Positions 1 through 48,190 of a stretch of 64,000 nucleotides of DNA are shown here, in pieces. The notes beneath the pieces are model-generated. The model did not search any database and was not told where the DNA came from. It saw only the letters and a program-made list of their open reading frames with translations. Origin of the DNA: Limnoperna fortunei (Eukaryota; Mollusca; Bivalvia; Mytilida; Modiolidae); assembly GCA_944474755.1 (NCBI GenBank), contig OX104117.1, positions 82,662,585 to 82,726,584 of the forward strand. The letters are read 5' to 3'. Every line of letters begins with the position of its first letter. Position 1 is the stretch's first letter. Both the position numbers and the translations under genes were made by a program.

Positions 1-660
1 TAGTGTCATAACATGTTAATAAGGGAAGCAAATATTGTCATAACTTGTTGATAAGGGAAGCAAATATTGTCATAACTTGTTGATAAGGGAAGCAAATATT
101 GTCATAACTTATTGATAAGGGAAACAAAAAGTGTCATAACTTGTTGATAAGAGAAGCAAATGTTGTCATAACTTGTTGATAAGGGAAGCAAAAAGTGTCA
201 TAACTTGTTGATAAGGGAAGCAAATATTGTCATAACTTGTTGATAAGGGAAGCAAATATTGTCATAACTTGTTGATAAGGGAAGCAAATATTGTCATAAC
301 TTATTGATAAGGGAAACAAAAAGTGTCATAACTTGTTGATAAGAGAAGCAAATGTTGTCATAACTTGTTGATAAGGGAAGCAAAAAGTGTCATAACTTGT
401 TGATAAGGGAAGCAAATATTGTCATAACTTGTTGATAAGGGAAGCAAAATGTGTCATAAATTGTTTATAAGTGAAATGAAATAAGTTATAACTTGTTTAT
501 AAAGGAAGCAAATATTGTCATAACTTGTTGATAAGGGAAATGAAAGATTGTTATAACTTGTTGATAAGGGAAGCAAATATTGTCATAACTTGTTGATAAG
601 GGAAGCAAATAATGTCATAACTTGTTAATAAAGGAAGCAAATATTGTCATAACTTGTTAA
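1..660. repeat. 32-bp minisatellite
   Basis: About 20 copies with period 32. Core motifs are TGTCATAACTTGTTGATAAG and GGAAGCAAATAT, with variants such as AAAAAG for AAATAT. The array continues left of the window and is interrupted at 666-1253 by an inserted element. Confidence 0.95.
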
Positions 661-665
661 TAAGG

Positions 666-1253
666 CAGGCCTCTATGATAACTTTTTTAAACTTGTCCCT
701 TTGGACAAGTAACTTTCAAAATTTACTTGTCCAAATGAAAACATTGTTTGTCCGAAAATTCTGACCCTGAACATCCAAAATTTGTATGTTTCAATGATTT
801 GGTTAAAAACAATACATATTATGCTTAGCTAAGGTTACAATAGATTGAAACCGAATTTCGACAGATCCATGTGTGTGTTGATGTTTCGATGTCAAATTAG
901 TTTTACAACTATTATCTGCAAGCTCAGTTCCTTAAAGTGTTAAGTTGTATACTGGTCCCATCGCAGCTTGTAGTTAGGGCTATGCATATGTAGTTTCGAA
1001 ACAGTGCTAAGTAATTTGCATTAATTTGTTGACATATTTTCGGAAATGAAAAATATGTAATGGATAATAAATTCAGAAAAATTATTGACCAAACTCGCAT
1101 TTACGAGAAAAGATACTTCAACTCTTTATGATACTTCATTATAGGCTTATTTTTTTACTTGTCCTCCCAGACATGTGACTACTGAGTTTTACTTGTCCAA
1201 CGGATATTTCCACTTGTGCCGGGCAGTCGGACAAACGTTATTGTCGAGCCCTG
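666..1253. mobile_element. 588-bp non-autonomous DNA element inserted in the 32-mer array
   Basis: Flanked by a direct TAAGG at 661-665 and 1254-1258; removing the insert restores a normal array unit. The ends are imperfect inverted repeats: CAGGCCTCTATGATAAC on the left, and the complement of the right end is CAGGGCTCGACAATAAC. Inner sequence has repeated ACTTGTCC/GGACAAGT motifs. The CAGG ends recall hAT-like MITEs, but a 5-bp duplication is shorter than the usual 8 bp. No coding capacity. Confidence 0.75.
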
Positions 1254-1290
1254 TAAGGGAAGCAAAAAGTGTCACATCTTGTTAATATAG
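1254..1290. repeat. Right-hand remnant of the 32-mer array
   Basis: One diverged copy (TAAGGGAAGCAAAAAGTGTC) beyond the inserted element. From 1291 to the exon at 1643 nothing further is recognised. Confidence 0.8.
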
Positions 1291-1642
1291 TAAATACTTG
1301 TCTCATTTATTAATGAAAATGATTAATCTTTTGCACCTTTTAAATTTATAATTACTGTACAGTATATGCCTAATTCTTATAATCTAACAAATATTATAAT
1401 AGCTGGATCCTTCCTAAAAAATAGCAAACAACATCATATTTCTTATAAATGGGCTGAGGTTTTTGTGGGTTTTTTTTTAAACTAACTGGTAATTTGTACA
1501 AACAAACATTTAAAACTAATTATAAATGAATGTAACAACAAATTTAATGTTTGATTTTATGTCTGATAACAAAAGCATACTGTTCGATTTGTTGTTTTAC
1601 TTATATCCATTTTGTAATTTATTTTGTTTTGTTTTTTTACAG

Positions 1643-37342
<35,700 letters not shown>

Positions 37343-38885
37343 AACTATTTGTGGAAATTTTTAATGTATTAAACTCCTAATATTCATTCATACACTATTG
37401 TCAAAAAATTATGTAAAATTTACAGTTTATATACAGGTACACTAAACTGACGCCATATTTTTATAAACCTTGTCTTTAAGGTTCATACTTCAACTTCAGT
37501 GACAACAGTTTCATCCAGTGTATGAATCCCACTACCCTTAGATTACAGTATATTTTTATTAGACCAGAACGTGTTTATTATTTTTTGTGATATTGTTATC
37601 GTTTTTTGAATTACACATTATGTAGAAATCTCATTCAATCACAATTTTCAGTGCAGGGTAGCTACAATGAAAATATGTATATTTTTCCAATATTCAACCC
37701 AGAAAGCATGTTTTTTACAAAGTTCAATGTGAATGTGCAATTCATTTATTATTTAAGTAAAATTATTCTCTGCCTTTTCATGGCTGTGTTTCCATGGATA
37801 CTGGCATCTATTGGCAGAAGCATGGTTAGAACGATCACATTTTTTATGAAAGTAAAAAGGATAATGTTGAAAACTGTAAAAAAAAATTTTAATTTGGATA
37901 TTTTTGTAATTAGCTGTTGCATGGCCAACTTTTCCATTGTCTAAAGAGCACAAAATCTAAAATTACTTATCTTTACTTTGATTTGTAAAGTTGCCAAAAA
38001 AAAATTGTAAAGTTGCAACCAATTCCAAAGAAATTTGTGATGAATAAGAAGAGATGAGAATCTTCAAATCATTTGAGAGAGAATGACCAATCTGATAGGT
38101 TTTATAGTTTATGTGTATTGATCCATTTTTATAGGTGTATTGCAAGCTTACCTTGATAGGACAGTTGTAGTTTACTTATCACCTGTCAGAAGTCAACCTG
38201 TTGATGATTTCTTTGATAAATCCCTGATTATCCACTATTTTATTTTCCTGATTTTCCCGTATATTTTCTTTTTGTGGGGGTGTAATTAAATTTGGGACAA
38301 TCTTTTCAGGATGACTTTTGAATCTTAAGAAAAATTGGATTTTATGCAGTTAAAACTATGATGTGAAAAAACTAGAAGAAAAAAGAAAAGAAAATAAGAA
38401 AAAAATAATAGATTGTTCTTTACAAAACCTGGCTGGACATTAGGCAAGCAAATGTTCAATCACTTAATCCTTCATCACTGGTCAGGTTTGCGAATATAAA
38501 GCTGTCTTGATCACAGCTACATTCTGGAATATAAGACTGTTTGAGATTAAGTTTTTTTTATGTTACAATACTTGTTGGGTTGAATATTTCATTGTGTGTT
38601 ATATTTAGATCTTTGTGATGATGTATAACTTGTGATACCATGTGATGTATTTATTATTTTTTACCCATCAGCCATTTAATGGACATGTGTACTAGCGTTA
38701 GATGAATTGTTTTGTCATTTTCCATGACATACATGTGTGGATTCATTCATTTTCAAATCGCTTTTGTGAGAACTTCATATAGTTCAGATTATTTTAAATG
38801 TTTTGTTTTGAATTCTAAACATGAAAGCAAACAATGCAAATACATGTATAATTTTTTTAAATAAATATGTTGAGTGCTTTTTTCT
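37343..38885 (+). other. Cav3: Probable Cav3 3' UTR
   Basis: This 1.5-kb AT-rich stretch follows the stop and has no tandem array or recognised element. The first well-placed AATAAA followed by a T/GT-rich stretch is at 38860. The transcript end is inferred. Confidence 0.55.
38860..38865 (+). terminator. Candidate poly(A) signal of Cav3
   Basis: AATAAA, followed within 30 bp by TGTTGAGTGC and TTTTTTCTTTGTGTTC, a GT/T-rich downstream element. A second AATAAA lies at 39366-39371, after the 34-mer array. Confidence 0.5.
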
Positions 38886-38995
38886 TTGTGTTCAAATCAT
38901 TCGTGACTAGTGTGTGGCTTTTTTTCATACCTTCCATTTTGTTTTACAACAATGATGTATATGACAAAAAAACACTGTTCTTGAGATCTGGGGCT

Positions 38996-39266
38996 GGAAC
39001 CTGGGGGTAAAGGGGGATGTAAGTCAGATGGAACCTGGGGGTAAAGGGGGATGTAAGTCAGATGGAACCTGGGGGTAAAGGGGGATGTAAGTCAGATGGA
39101 ACCTGGGGGTAAAGGGGGATGTAAGTCAGATGGAACCTGGGGGTAAAGGGGGATGTAAGTCAGATGGAACCTGGGGGTAAAGGGGGATGCAAGTCAGATG
39201 GAACCTGGGGGTAAAGGGGGATGTAAGTCAGATGGAACCTGGGGGTAAATGGGGATGTAAGTCAGA
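38996..39266. repeat. 34-bp minisatellite, 8 copies
   Basis: Nearly identical units GGAACCTGGGGGTAAAGGGG + GATGTAAGTCAGAT, just after the presumed Cav3 poly(A) site. G-rich on the + strand. Confidence 0.96.
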
Positions 39267-39464
39267 GTCAGGAGGGGTGGAGTTTGAGTTCAATGAGAGT
39301 TTGGGTGAGTGTATGAAGCGTGGACCCCCAACCAGTGTCAACCCTCTATTTGTTGTTCATTTTCCAATAAAGTAAATACCTATTAACTATAGGTGGACTC
39401 TATCTTATACAGCAAAAGTAGACATTATGGAAACTGCATACAAGTTTGTGGATTGACCCTTTTT

Positions 39465-39912
39465 GTTGTGCCTGCGACGAAAGTTTCGTAGCTGGAGGCG
39501 AGACATATGTAAGCTCAAGCCCTAGGTCCATCAAATTTGGTCCAGAGGTAGCTTATGATGAGTACTTGATAGTCAGTCACCTCTCACCTCAATTTCACGG
39601 TCCAGCGACTACGTTAAAGTTTTTGGGTTACGGCAGTTCCTCGGTTACCATGCATGGTAGGATGACAATATTTGGTATATAGGTTGCTGATGACAAGTAC
39701 ATGACTGTCTGGTAGGTGTCACCTGACCTTGACCTCAATTTCACAGTCCAGCGACTACATTAAAGTTTTTGTATTAGGACAGTTCCTCTGTATGCATGGT
39801 ATGGCAATATTTGGTGATAACTAATGCTATTTACATAATGCTTATGACAAAATTTATTTTCGTTACTGATGCGGAATACAGGCGAGACGTTTTTCTGTGT
39901 GCACACTTGTTT
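39465..39912 (+). mobile_element. Dispersed element, short form of the 31.9-kb copy
   Basis: Starts TGCCTGCGACGAAAGTTTCG and ends GGCGAGACGTTTTTCTGTG. Shares CCTAGGTCCATCAAATTTGG with the 31.9-kb copy but has few internal tandem units. From 39913 to 40754 only an (ATTT)n tract (40432-40486) is seen. Confidence 0.72.
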
Positions 39913-40754
39913 AAGAGAGTTTACAACATTGACAATTTTAGTGATATTTTATTCCTACAGATTTATATGTAAACTTTTAATCGTTGACGATCCTAAAAGT
40001 TGGGACACCTTGAATATCCCAACATTTGACTTAATTGTTTATTCCCTCCAGTTTAAATATCAGCCTCAGTACAATTTATTTTGCTTACCTCTTGAAAGTT
40101 TTGCTTGCTCCTTCTTCCACTGATTTAGATTTAGCTGTCTTTGTTTTAAAAGGCACGGCCACAATAGTTATGTTTTTAAGACTACTATTTGTACAAAGTA
40201 GAATTTATTTTTTTCAATAATTTATATTAGTGAAAATTTTGTCTGTAAAAATTACTTGAAGAAAATTGTACATAAATTCAGCTACATAGACATCCTTATA
40301 CACAGAGAAAACTGTCCTATATAATTAGCAATTATTTCTGTCTCAGTTTGTTAGCTTGGTACTATGGTTACAAGTTGGTTTGATAAAAGCCAAAAACAGT
40401 TTCATTTTTCAAACACATCTTAATCTCTTATTTATTTTTATTTATTTATTTATATATCTTTTTATTTATTTATTTATTTATTACATTTTTGAATAGTTGT
40501 GTGTATACATGTTAGAACCCCCTTGTGATTGTCATTATAAAATATGCATCAACTTTGGTATAAAGTTTGTGTAAAAGCATATAATTTTTTATTGCAATTG
40601 TTGATAGACAATTTTTTCTTACATCAGAATTTTTCATTGTTATATTCACATTGTATATTAAAAGCACTAATTTATTATATAGCTATTTTATTGACCAAGG
40701 TACTCCAACATCTGCAATAAATCTGGTTGCAATTATATAAGTAAAAATGTAGTG

Positions 40755-41445
40755 TCAGTGCAAGGCATTCCATTAACAATGTCAATCCCATACAGGGCAT
40801 TCTATTAACAGTGTCAATCCCATGCAGGGCATTCCAGTAAGTGTCAAATCCATGTAGGGCATTCCATTCATAGTGTGAAGTCCCATGCAATGCATTCCAT
40901 TAAGTATCAAATCCCATGAAGGCTTTTCTATTAACAGTGTCAAATCCCATGCAAGACATTCCATTATCAGTGTCAAATCCCATGCAGGGTATTCCATTCA
41001 TAGTTTCAAATCCCATGCAAGGCCTTCTATTCACAGATGTCCCATGCAAGGCATTCCATTAACAGTGTCAAATCCCATGATGGGCATTCCATTAATTTTC
41101 AAATTCAAATCCCTTCCAGTGTTTCCATTAATAGTATCAAATCTCATGCAGGGCATTCCATTAAGTGTCAAATCCCATGCAAGACATTCCATTAAGTGTC
41201 AAATCCCATGCAAGGCATTCCATTAATAGTATCATATCCTGTGCAAGGCATTCCTTTAAGGGTCAAATCCCATGCATGGCATTCCATTAAGGGTCAAATC
41301 TCATGCAGGGCATTCCATTATGTGTCAAATCCCATGCAAGGCATTTCATTAATAGTATCAAATCCCATGCAAGGCATTCCATTAAGTGTCAAACACTGTG
41401 TAAGGCATTCCATTAAGTGTCTAATCCCATGCAGGGAATTTCATT
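40755..41445. repeat. About 31-bp diverged minisatellite, about 22 copies
   Basis: Recurring GTGTCAAATCCCATGCAAGG and CATTCCATTAA. Point changes and small indels make it older than the neighbouring arrays. Short open frames inside are artefacts. Confidence 0.92.
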
Positions 41446-41703
41446 AATACATATATATTACCCATGGACAGTAGTCCTTGTGTAAGGTAACCAATCAAGA
41501 GATGATGTTTACATGTTCCAGTATTGGCCAAAAGGAATCGGAATTGTTAGACAACTGTAGTATTGTTCACTATTCCTTCCATATGTACCTCTATATAAAC
41601 TGGTATAGCTCCAATCAGTTATGGGAATGGATCATTCTTCCATAAATGGCAGATTTCCGTTAAAGATGACCCAGTACAGATGAGCTCACGCGCACACATC
41701 TGT

Positions 41704-41812
41704 ACCTGCTGCATCATCCAATCAAAACGCCAGAAACAAGAATGTTGTTATAGAAGCATAACAACGTTCTTCTATGACATTCTTGTTTCCGGCGTTCTGA
41801 TTGGACGTCAGA
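41704..41812. repeat. Hairpin (inverted repeat)
   Basis: Arms CCAATCAAAACGCCAGAAAC and its complement-like GTTTCCGGCGTTCTGATTGG, extended inward by AAGAATG/CATTCTT. Loop about 25 bp. Confidence 0.8.
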
Positions 41813-41873
41813 GACAATGGAGTCTACAACAGTGTTTATAGCGATGTGAAAGTTGTTGGTTTATGGAAGAAAT

Positions 41874-42040
41874 AGGTACTTTCATACGTTTTTGGGAAAG
41901 TCCGTGTGAACTTTCACTCGTGATAGAAATTTGTATGTCTTTTGGCTTGTTCCGCTGCGCTCCACTCGCGAAAAAGACATAAAATTTCTATCACTCGTGA
42001 AAGATCAACCGGTCTTTCCCACAAACATATGAAAGAACCT
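41874..42040. repeat. Foldback with about 65-bp arms
   Basis: AGGTACTTTCATACGTTTTT ... CACTCGTGATAGAAATTT pairs with AAATTTCTATCACTCGTG-type sequence ... AACATATGAAAGAACCT. The centre is TTCCGCTGCGCTCCACTCGC. Likely a foldback element. Confidence 0.75.
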
Positions 42041-42299
42041 ATTAATCTTCTAAATTATGAAAGTAATCATACTCAGTAGGTACATATTGGGACTATCCAG
42101 AGTACATAACAGATATAGCCTTATCACTGGACAAGTATAAACCGTACAAGTATGACCTTGTGACCTTTGTCAGTTAACATGGCTTTAACATCCTTGCTAA
42201 GGGTTGAGTAGAGGAACATGGTCTAATGTTGACCACAAACTTGCAACCCTGTTGTCATTATGCCAGTAAAGGTTCAACTACCTAGACTACTCTTCTATT

Positions 42300-42662
42300 T
42301 AGGCCCACAAACTACATAGACCAATCAGCCATCAAGGAACACAGAATAAGTGCCCTCGTGGCCATGGAGGCCCACTAACTACTAGACCACACAACCATCA
42401 AGGCTCGCCCGACTTCTAGACCACTCGGCCATCAAGACCTACTAGACAACACGGCCATCAAGACCCACTATCTACATAGACCACTCAGCCACCAAGGCCC
42501 ACTGACTAGTAGACCACTCAACCACCAAGGCCCACTGATTACTAGACCACTCAGCCATAAAGACCAACTGACTAGTAGACCACTCAGCTATAGAGGCAAA
42601 CTAACTACCTAGGCTACACTGCCATCAAGGCCCACTAACTGCCTAGAATAATCTGCCATTGT
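42300..42662. repeat. Diverged about 36-bp tandem repeat resembling the SINE head
   Basis: About ten copies of ACTAGACCACTCAGCCATCA and AAGGCCCACTGACT. The unit resembles the minus-strand head of the SINE family (TTGACCACTCGGCCACCGAG at 57185), so it may derive from it. Confidence 0.7.
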
Positions 42663-42675
42663 AATGATACTGAAA

Positions 42676-42846
42676 ATATATATTTTGTTTATTTGTTTGA
42701 ATGGTGTTTAACACCACTTTCAGCAATGTTTCAGCTAAATCATAGCATCTACTTTTTAGGGGGGGAGGAAGTCAGAGTAACCGGAGAAAAAGTCCGCAAT
42801 CCTTGTCAATTAAGATTGAAGTGCAGCAAATCCTACTGAAAATAAA
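42676..42846 (-). mobile_element. SINE fragment lacking the tRNA head
   Basis: Contains TGGTGTTTAACACCACTTTC, AGCAATGTTTCAGCTAAATC and TTGTCAATTAAGATTG, as in the copy at 56946, but stops before the head. Confidence 0.7.
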
Positions 42847-42847
42847 G

Positions 42848-43400
42848 AGGAGTGGACCACTAGCTATAGTCTGACCAGGAGTGGACCACTAGCTATAGTC
42901 TGACCAGGAGTGGACCACTAGCTATAGTCTGACCAGGAGTGGACCACTAGCTATAGTCTGACCAGGAGTGGACCACTAGCTATAGTCTGACCAGGAGTGG
43001 ACCACTAGCTATAGTCTGACCAGCAGTGGACCACTAGTTATAGTCTGACCAGGAGTGGACCACTAGCTATAGTCTGACCAGGAGTGGACTACTAGCTATA
43101 GTCTGACCAGGAGTGGACCACTAGCTATAGTCTGACCAGGAGTGGACCACTAGCTATAGTCTGACCAGGAGTGGACCACTAGCTATAGTCTGACCAGGAG
43201 TGGACCACTAGCTATAGTCTGACCAGGAGTGGACCACTAGCTATAGTCTGACCAGGAGTGGACCATTAGCTATAGTCTGACCAGGAGTGGACCACTAGCT
43301 ATAGTCTGACCAGAAGTGGACCACTAGCTATAATCTGACCAGGAGTGGACCACTAGCTATAGTCTGACCAGGAGTGGACCACTAGCTATAGTCTGACCAG
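42848..43400. repeat. 29-bp minisatellite, 19 copies
   Basis: Near-perfect units AGTGGACCACTAGCTATAGT + CTGACCAGG; a few single-base variants. Between the two genes' 3' ends. Confidence 0.97.
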
Positions 43401-43504
43401 TTTATGACAGGAATAAGCTGGAATACATCCAAAGAACTATAGTTTAAATCCAAAACTCGCGCATCAAATGGAATCAAATACAGAGGATTAAGAAAGAAAA
43501 CAGG

Positions 43505-46006
43505 CACTGATATTTAACATGTTTAATTTTTATTTACATAAATCGGATATAACTTAACTAGAGTACATTGTCTTAACAAGTCTCATAGTGCAGGTATTTG
43601 TTTACTTTTCAGCAACTGGTTAATTCTGTTAAAGAACTATTGAAAACAGAAATTACAGTCAAACTTGTTTTACAAGACCAGTCAAGGGAGATAAGAACCG
43701 AGGTTTTATAAGACAGGTGGTTCATTAAATAAGCTAACTACACAGATAAAATAATGGTCTTGTCACATGGCTGTTTGATAGGTGGTCTATGGAGAAGGTT
43801 TGACTGTATTTCTTTGTGGTGTTCCTTTAAGTTACTGAAAGTGACAAGTACACTATAGGTGGAGCCACCTGCACTATAATAATGACATTGAGTTTCTTAC
43901 TAACAAATTAACAATCATGACCTCATGATCTAGTCACATAACTGATAACTGATATGCAAATTTCTTGTGTAAAAAACACATCCAAATTGTTCTTAACATC
44001 ATCAGATAAAAAAATCAAACCTAAATGAAAAATATGCCTAAATATTTTTAAGAATTAAAATGAATAACTTTACTTTATTTACTTTTTGATATTGTAAGAA
44101 CTTTCTTGGAATTTCTATTTTAAGAAAAAATTTTGCCAATAAGCTACTGGAACGAGTTATGAAAGAAGGTAATAATATAGCTTAACATTTGTTTAACCGA
44201 CTTGGCATCATGACTTGATATGTATTATATTAGTTTCATACTACAGCTCCATGAAAAAATGTTTGGCAAGTTTGAATGTAAATCCCTGCTTTAGCCAATC
44301 AAGTTGTTCTAGTGTTAAAAAAGCATTTGAGATTTGACTTTCTTTCCAGAATTTAAGCCTGTTACATTTAGGAGTTTAAAATGCTGTACATATTACTGTG
44401 TGCTACAATAAACATGAGTTGACTGACAACAAAGATGGAAAATAGTACATTACAAAGCTAATTGTAATCACCAATGACAAAATAGTCAAGTACAACAGTC
44501 AAAGACATGATTGTCCTTACCAATTCAAACTAATGGGCTGAAAGCTTTTTATTGGTGTTTGACACACTTATTATATGCCCCAAGAATATAACAAATACCT
44601 ACAGACATGAATTGTTTTCATTTGTTCCAATTCATTTTTTTTTCAAATTATTATTCTCATTTTTGAATTAATGTAATTTCTGGCACAGCCATTTTACCCA
44701 CTACTAGAACAGTCATTTCAGCCTTACATTGTATGTCAAATTTAATCACTCACTGCAAAATATACAGGTATCTTAAAAAAAAACGCAGGTAAACTATTCT
44801 GGAACAGACTGTAATCAAATAGCACTATCCTCAAGCATGTAAATACCCTGAAAACTTGTCCAAAACAAGATAACAACAGTAGTATACATAACTAAATTAA
44901 CATGATACAGAAACCTGTTTAAAAAGACATCTTATTTAGTCAGGGAATACAAAAATCAACAAATCAGTCACAAAATCCTCCTCTGGAAGTCCACACTGTA
45001 TCTAGACTCGTGACGAGCAACAGTAGACACAAAATATCGTGTTAAAACATCAATACACACAATAAAAATTGCTGCATAAAAAATAAATCACAACATTGAA
45101 CTGGTTCCTATACATAAATGCTTGATTTTAATGTTTGTAATTCCATTACCTTCTACCGTTTGATAATCCAGAACACACATTGTTCACTTGTATTAACCAG
45201 AAAGAGTAGTACAAGAAAACGTTATTTTAATAAATAATAAAGTCCTATAATATAGAAAAAAATTAATTACATTTACTGGGTTTCTAATGTTTTGTGTTAT
45301 CACAATTCTGATCTCTTTTTTTTTCATTGGTGGATCTAATGGAGATCTGGCGTAGGAATACTTCACAATCTATGTGTAAATCAAAGAAACAAAGATATTT
45401 AAAAAAAACTTCTGTAAATTAAAAACGAATTGTTTTTATGTAAAAATTTTGAAACCATCTAGTCAAATTAACCATTACAAATTATACTTTATAATTAAAT
45501 TTAACAATGACCCAAATTTTGACCCATAATTATGATAATAGTATTTTTTTCCTTCCTTAAAGGTTTTTGCATACCAAGAAATTTTTTAAATATCCATATG
45601 TTTTAATGAATTAAAGTCACAGATAACAAATGATAAGAGCTATGTGACAACTGTACCTCATATTATTAAACAAATAACAAATAGTTTTATGAGGTCTAAT
45701 TTATAATATGAATAAAATCTTTCTATTTTTCTGAATATACAATATCCACTGAATATAAATACATACACAGCATGTAATTATATTAGTAAAGCACTAATCT
45801 ACTCAAATGGCACTATAAACTATTTGTGAACACTTACTTTTGATTTGCATATTTATTTATATCAATATTAAATACAATTTAAAAAAATCTTTCAGCACTA
45901 TTTACTGTCCAAAAAGATATTTCTATTAAATGCAATTTCTCACTTTTTGTAAATAAATAAATTTCACAATGCAGACATGATTTTAGCCAGACACAAAACT
46001 ACCTGA
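43505..46006 (-). other. AT-rich single-copy-like stretch, possible distal 3' UTR of SEC14L
   Basis: Contains no convincing exon or tandem array. On the - strand an AATAAA occurs at 43534-43529, so the UTR might extend this far. This is inference only; it may equally be intergenic. A short dispersed fragment (about 43655-43810) resembles 8305-8420. Confidence 0.3.
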
Positions 46007-48190
46007 ACCTGCTTTGAGGAAGGTGGGGGGTTTACAAACCTGCTTTGAGGAAGGTGGGGGGTTTACAAACCTGCTTTGAGGAAGGTGGGGGGTTTACAAA
46101 CCTGCTTTGAGGAAGGTGGGGGGTTTACAAACCTGCTTTGAGGAAGGTGGGGGGTTTACAAACCTGCTTTGAGGAAGGTGGGGGGTTTACAAACCTGCTT
46201 TGAGGAAGGTGGGGGGTTTACAAACCTGCTTTGAGGAAGGTGGGGGGTTTACAAACCTGCTTTGAGGAAGGTGGGGGGTTTACAAACCTGCTTTGAGGAA
46301 GGTGGGGGGTTTACAAACCTGCTTTGAGGAAGGTGGGGGGTTTACAAACCTGCTTTGAGGAAGGTGGGGGGTTTACAAACCTGCTTTGAGGAAGGTGGGG
46401 GGTTTACAAACCTGCTTTGAGGAAGGTGGGGGGTTTACAAACCTGCTTTGAGGAAGGTGGGGGGTTTACAAACCTGCTTTGAGGAAGGTGGGGGGTTTAC
46501 AAACCTGCTTTGGGGAAGGGGGGGGGTTTACAAACCTGCTTTGGGGAAGGTGGGGGGTTTACAAACCTGCTTTGAGGAAGGTGGGGGGTTTACAAACCTG
46601 CTTTGAGGAAGGTGGGGGGTTTACAAACCTGCTTTGGGGAAGGTGGGGGGTTTACAAACCTGCTTTGAGGAAGGTGGGGGGTTTACAAACCTGCTTTGGG
46701 GAAGGTGGGGGGTTTACAAACCTGCTTTGGGGAAGGTGGGGGGTTTACAAACCTGCTTTGAGGAAGGTGGGGGGTTGAAGGTGGGGGGTTTACAAACCTG
46801 CTTTGAGGAAGGTGGGGGGTTTACAAACCTGCTTTGAGGAAGGTGGGGGGTTTACAAACCTGCTTTGAGGAAGGTGGGGGGTTTACAAACCTGCTTTGAG
46901 GAAGGTGGGGGGTTTACAAACCTGCTTTGAGGAAGGTGGGGGGTTTACAAACCTGCTTTGAGGAAGGTGGGGGGTTTACAAACCTGCTTTGAGGAAGGTG
47001 GGGGGTTTACAAACCTGCTTTGAGGAAGGTGGGGGGTTTACAAACCTGCTTTGAGGAAGGTGGGGGGTTTACAAACCTGCTTTGAGGAAGGTGGGGGGTT
47101 TACAAACCTGCTTTGAGGAAGGTGGGGGGTTTACAAACCTGCTTTGGGGAAGGTGGGGGGTTTACAAACCTGCTTTGGGGAAGGTGGGGGGTTTACAAAC
47201 CTGCTTTGAGGAAGGTGGGGGGTTTACAAACCTGCTTTGGGGAAGGTGGGGGGTTTACAAACCTGCTTTGGGGAAGGTGGGGGGTTTACAAACCTGCTTT
47301 GAGGAAGGTGGGGGGTTTACAAACCTGCTTTGGGGAAGGTGGGGGGTTTACAAACCTGCTTTGGGGAAGGTGGGGGGTTTACAAACCTGCTTTGAGGAAG
47401 GTGGGGGGTTTACAAACCTGCTTTGAGGAAGGTGGGGGGTTTACAAACCTGCTTTGAGGAAGGTGGGGGGTTTACAAACCTGCTTTGGGGAAGGTGGGGG
47501 GTTTACAAACCTGCTTTGGGGAAGGTGGGGGGTTTACAAACCTGCTTTGAGGAAGGTGGGGGGTTTACAAACCTGCTTTGGGGAAGGTGGGGGGTTTACA
47601 AACCTGCTTTGGGGAAGGTGGGGGGTTTACAAACCTGCTTTGAGGAAGGTGGGGGGTTTACAAACCTGCTTTGGGGAAGGTGGGGGGTTTACAAACCTGC
47701 TTTGGGGAAGGTGGGGGGTTTACAAACCTGCTTTGGGGAAGGTGGGGGGTTTACAAACCTGCTTTGAGGAAGGTGGGGGGTTTACAAACCTGCTTTGAGG
47801 AAGGTGGGGGGTTTACAAACCTGCTTTGAGGAAGGTGGGGGGTTTACAAACCTGCTTTGGGGAAGGTGGGGGGTTTACAAACCTGCTTTGGGGAAGGTGG
47901 GGGGTTTACAAACCTGCTTTGAGGAAGGTGGGGGGTTTACAAACCTGCTTTGGGGAAGGTGGGGGGTTTACAAACCTGCTTTGGGGAAGGTGGGGGGTTT
48001 ACAAACCTGCTTTGAGGAAGGTGGGGGGTTTACAAACCTGCTTTGGGGAAGGTGGGGGGTTTACAAACCTGCTTTGGGGAAGGTGGGGGGTTTACAAACC
48101 TGCTTTGGGGAAGGTGGGGGGTTTACAAACCTGCTTTGAGGAAGGTGGGGGGTTTACAAACCTGCTTTGAGGAAGGTGGGGGGTTTACAA
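46007..48190 (+). repeat. G-rich 31-bp minisatellite, about 70 copies
   Basis: Unit GAGGAAGGTGGGGGGTTTAC + AAACCTGCTTT, each with a run of six G. The first base pair of the unit is GA or GG, and the pattern of A and G units repeats at 341 and 372 bp (11 and 12 units) in 47082-48139. One truncated unit lies near 46775, and one unit near 46519 has nine G. Period 31 yields repeated 114-codon open frames, which are not genes. Confidence 0.98.
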
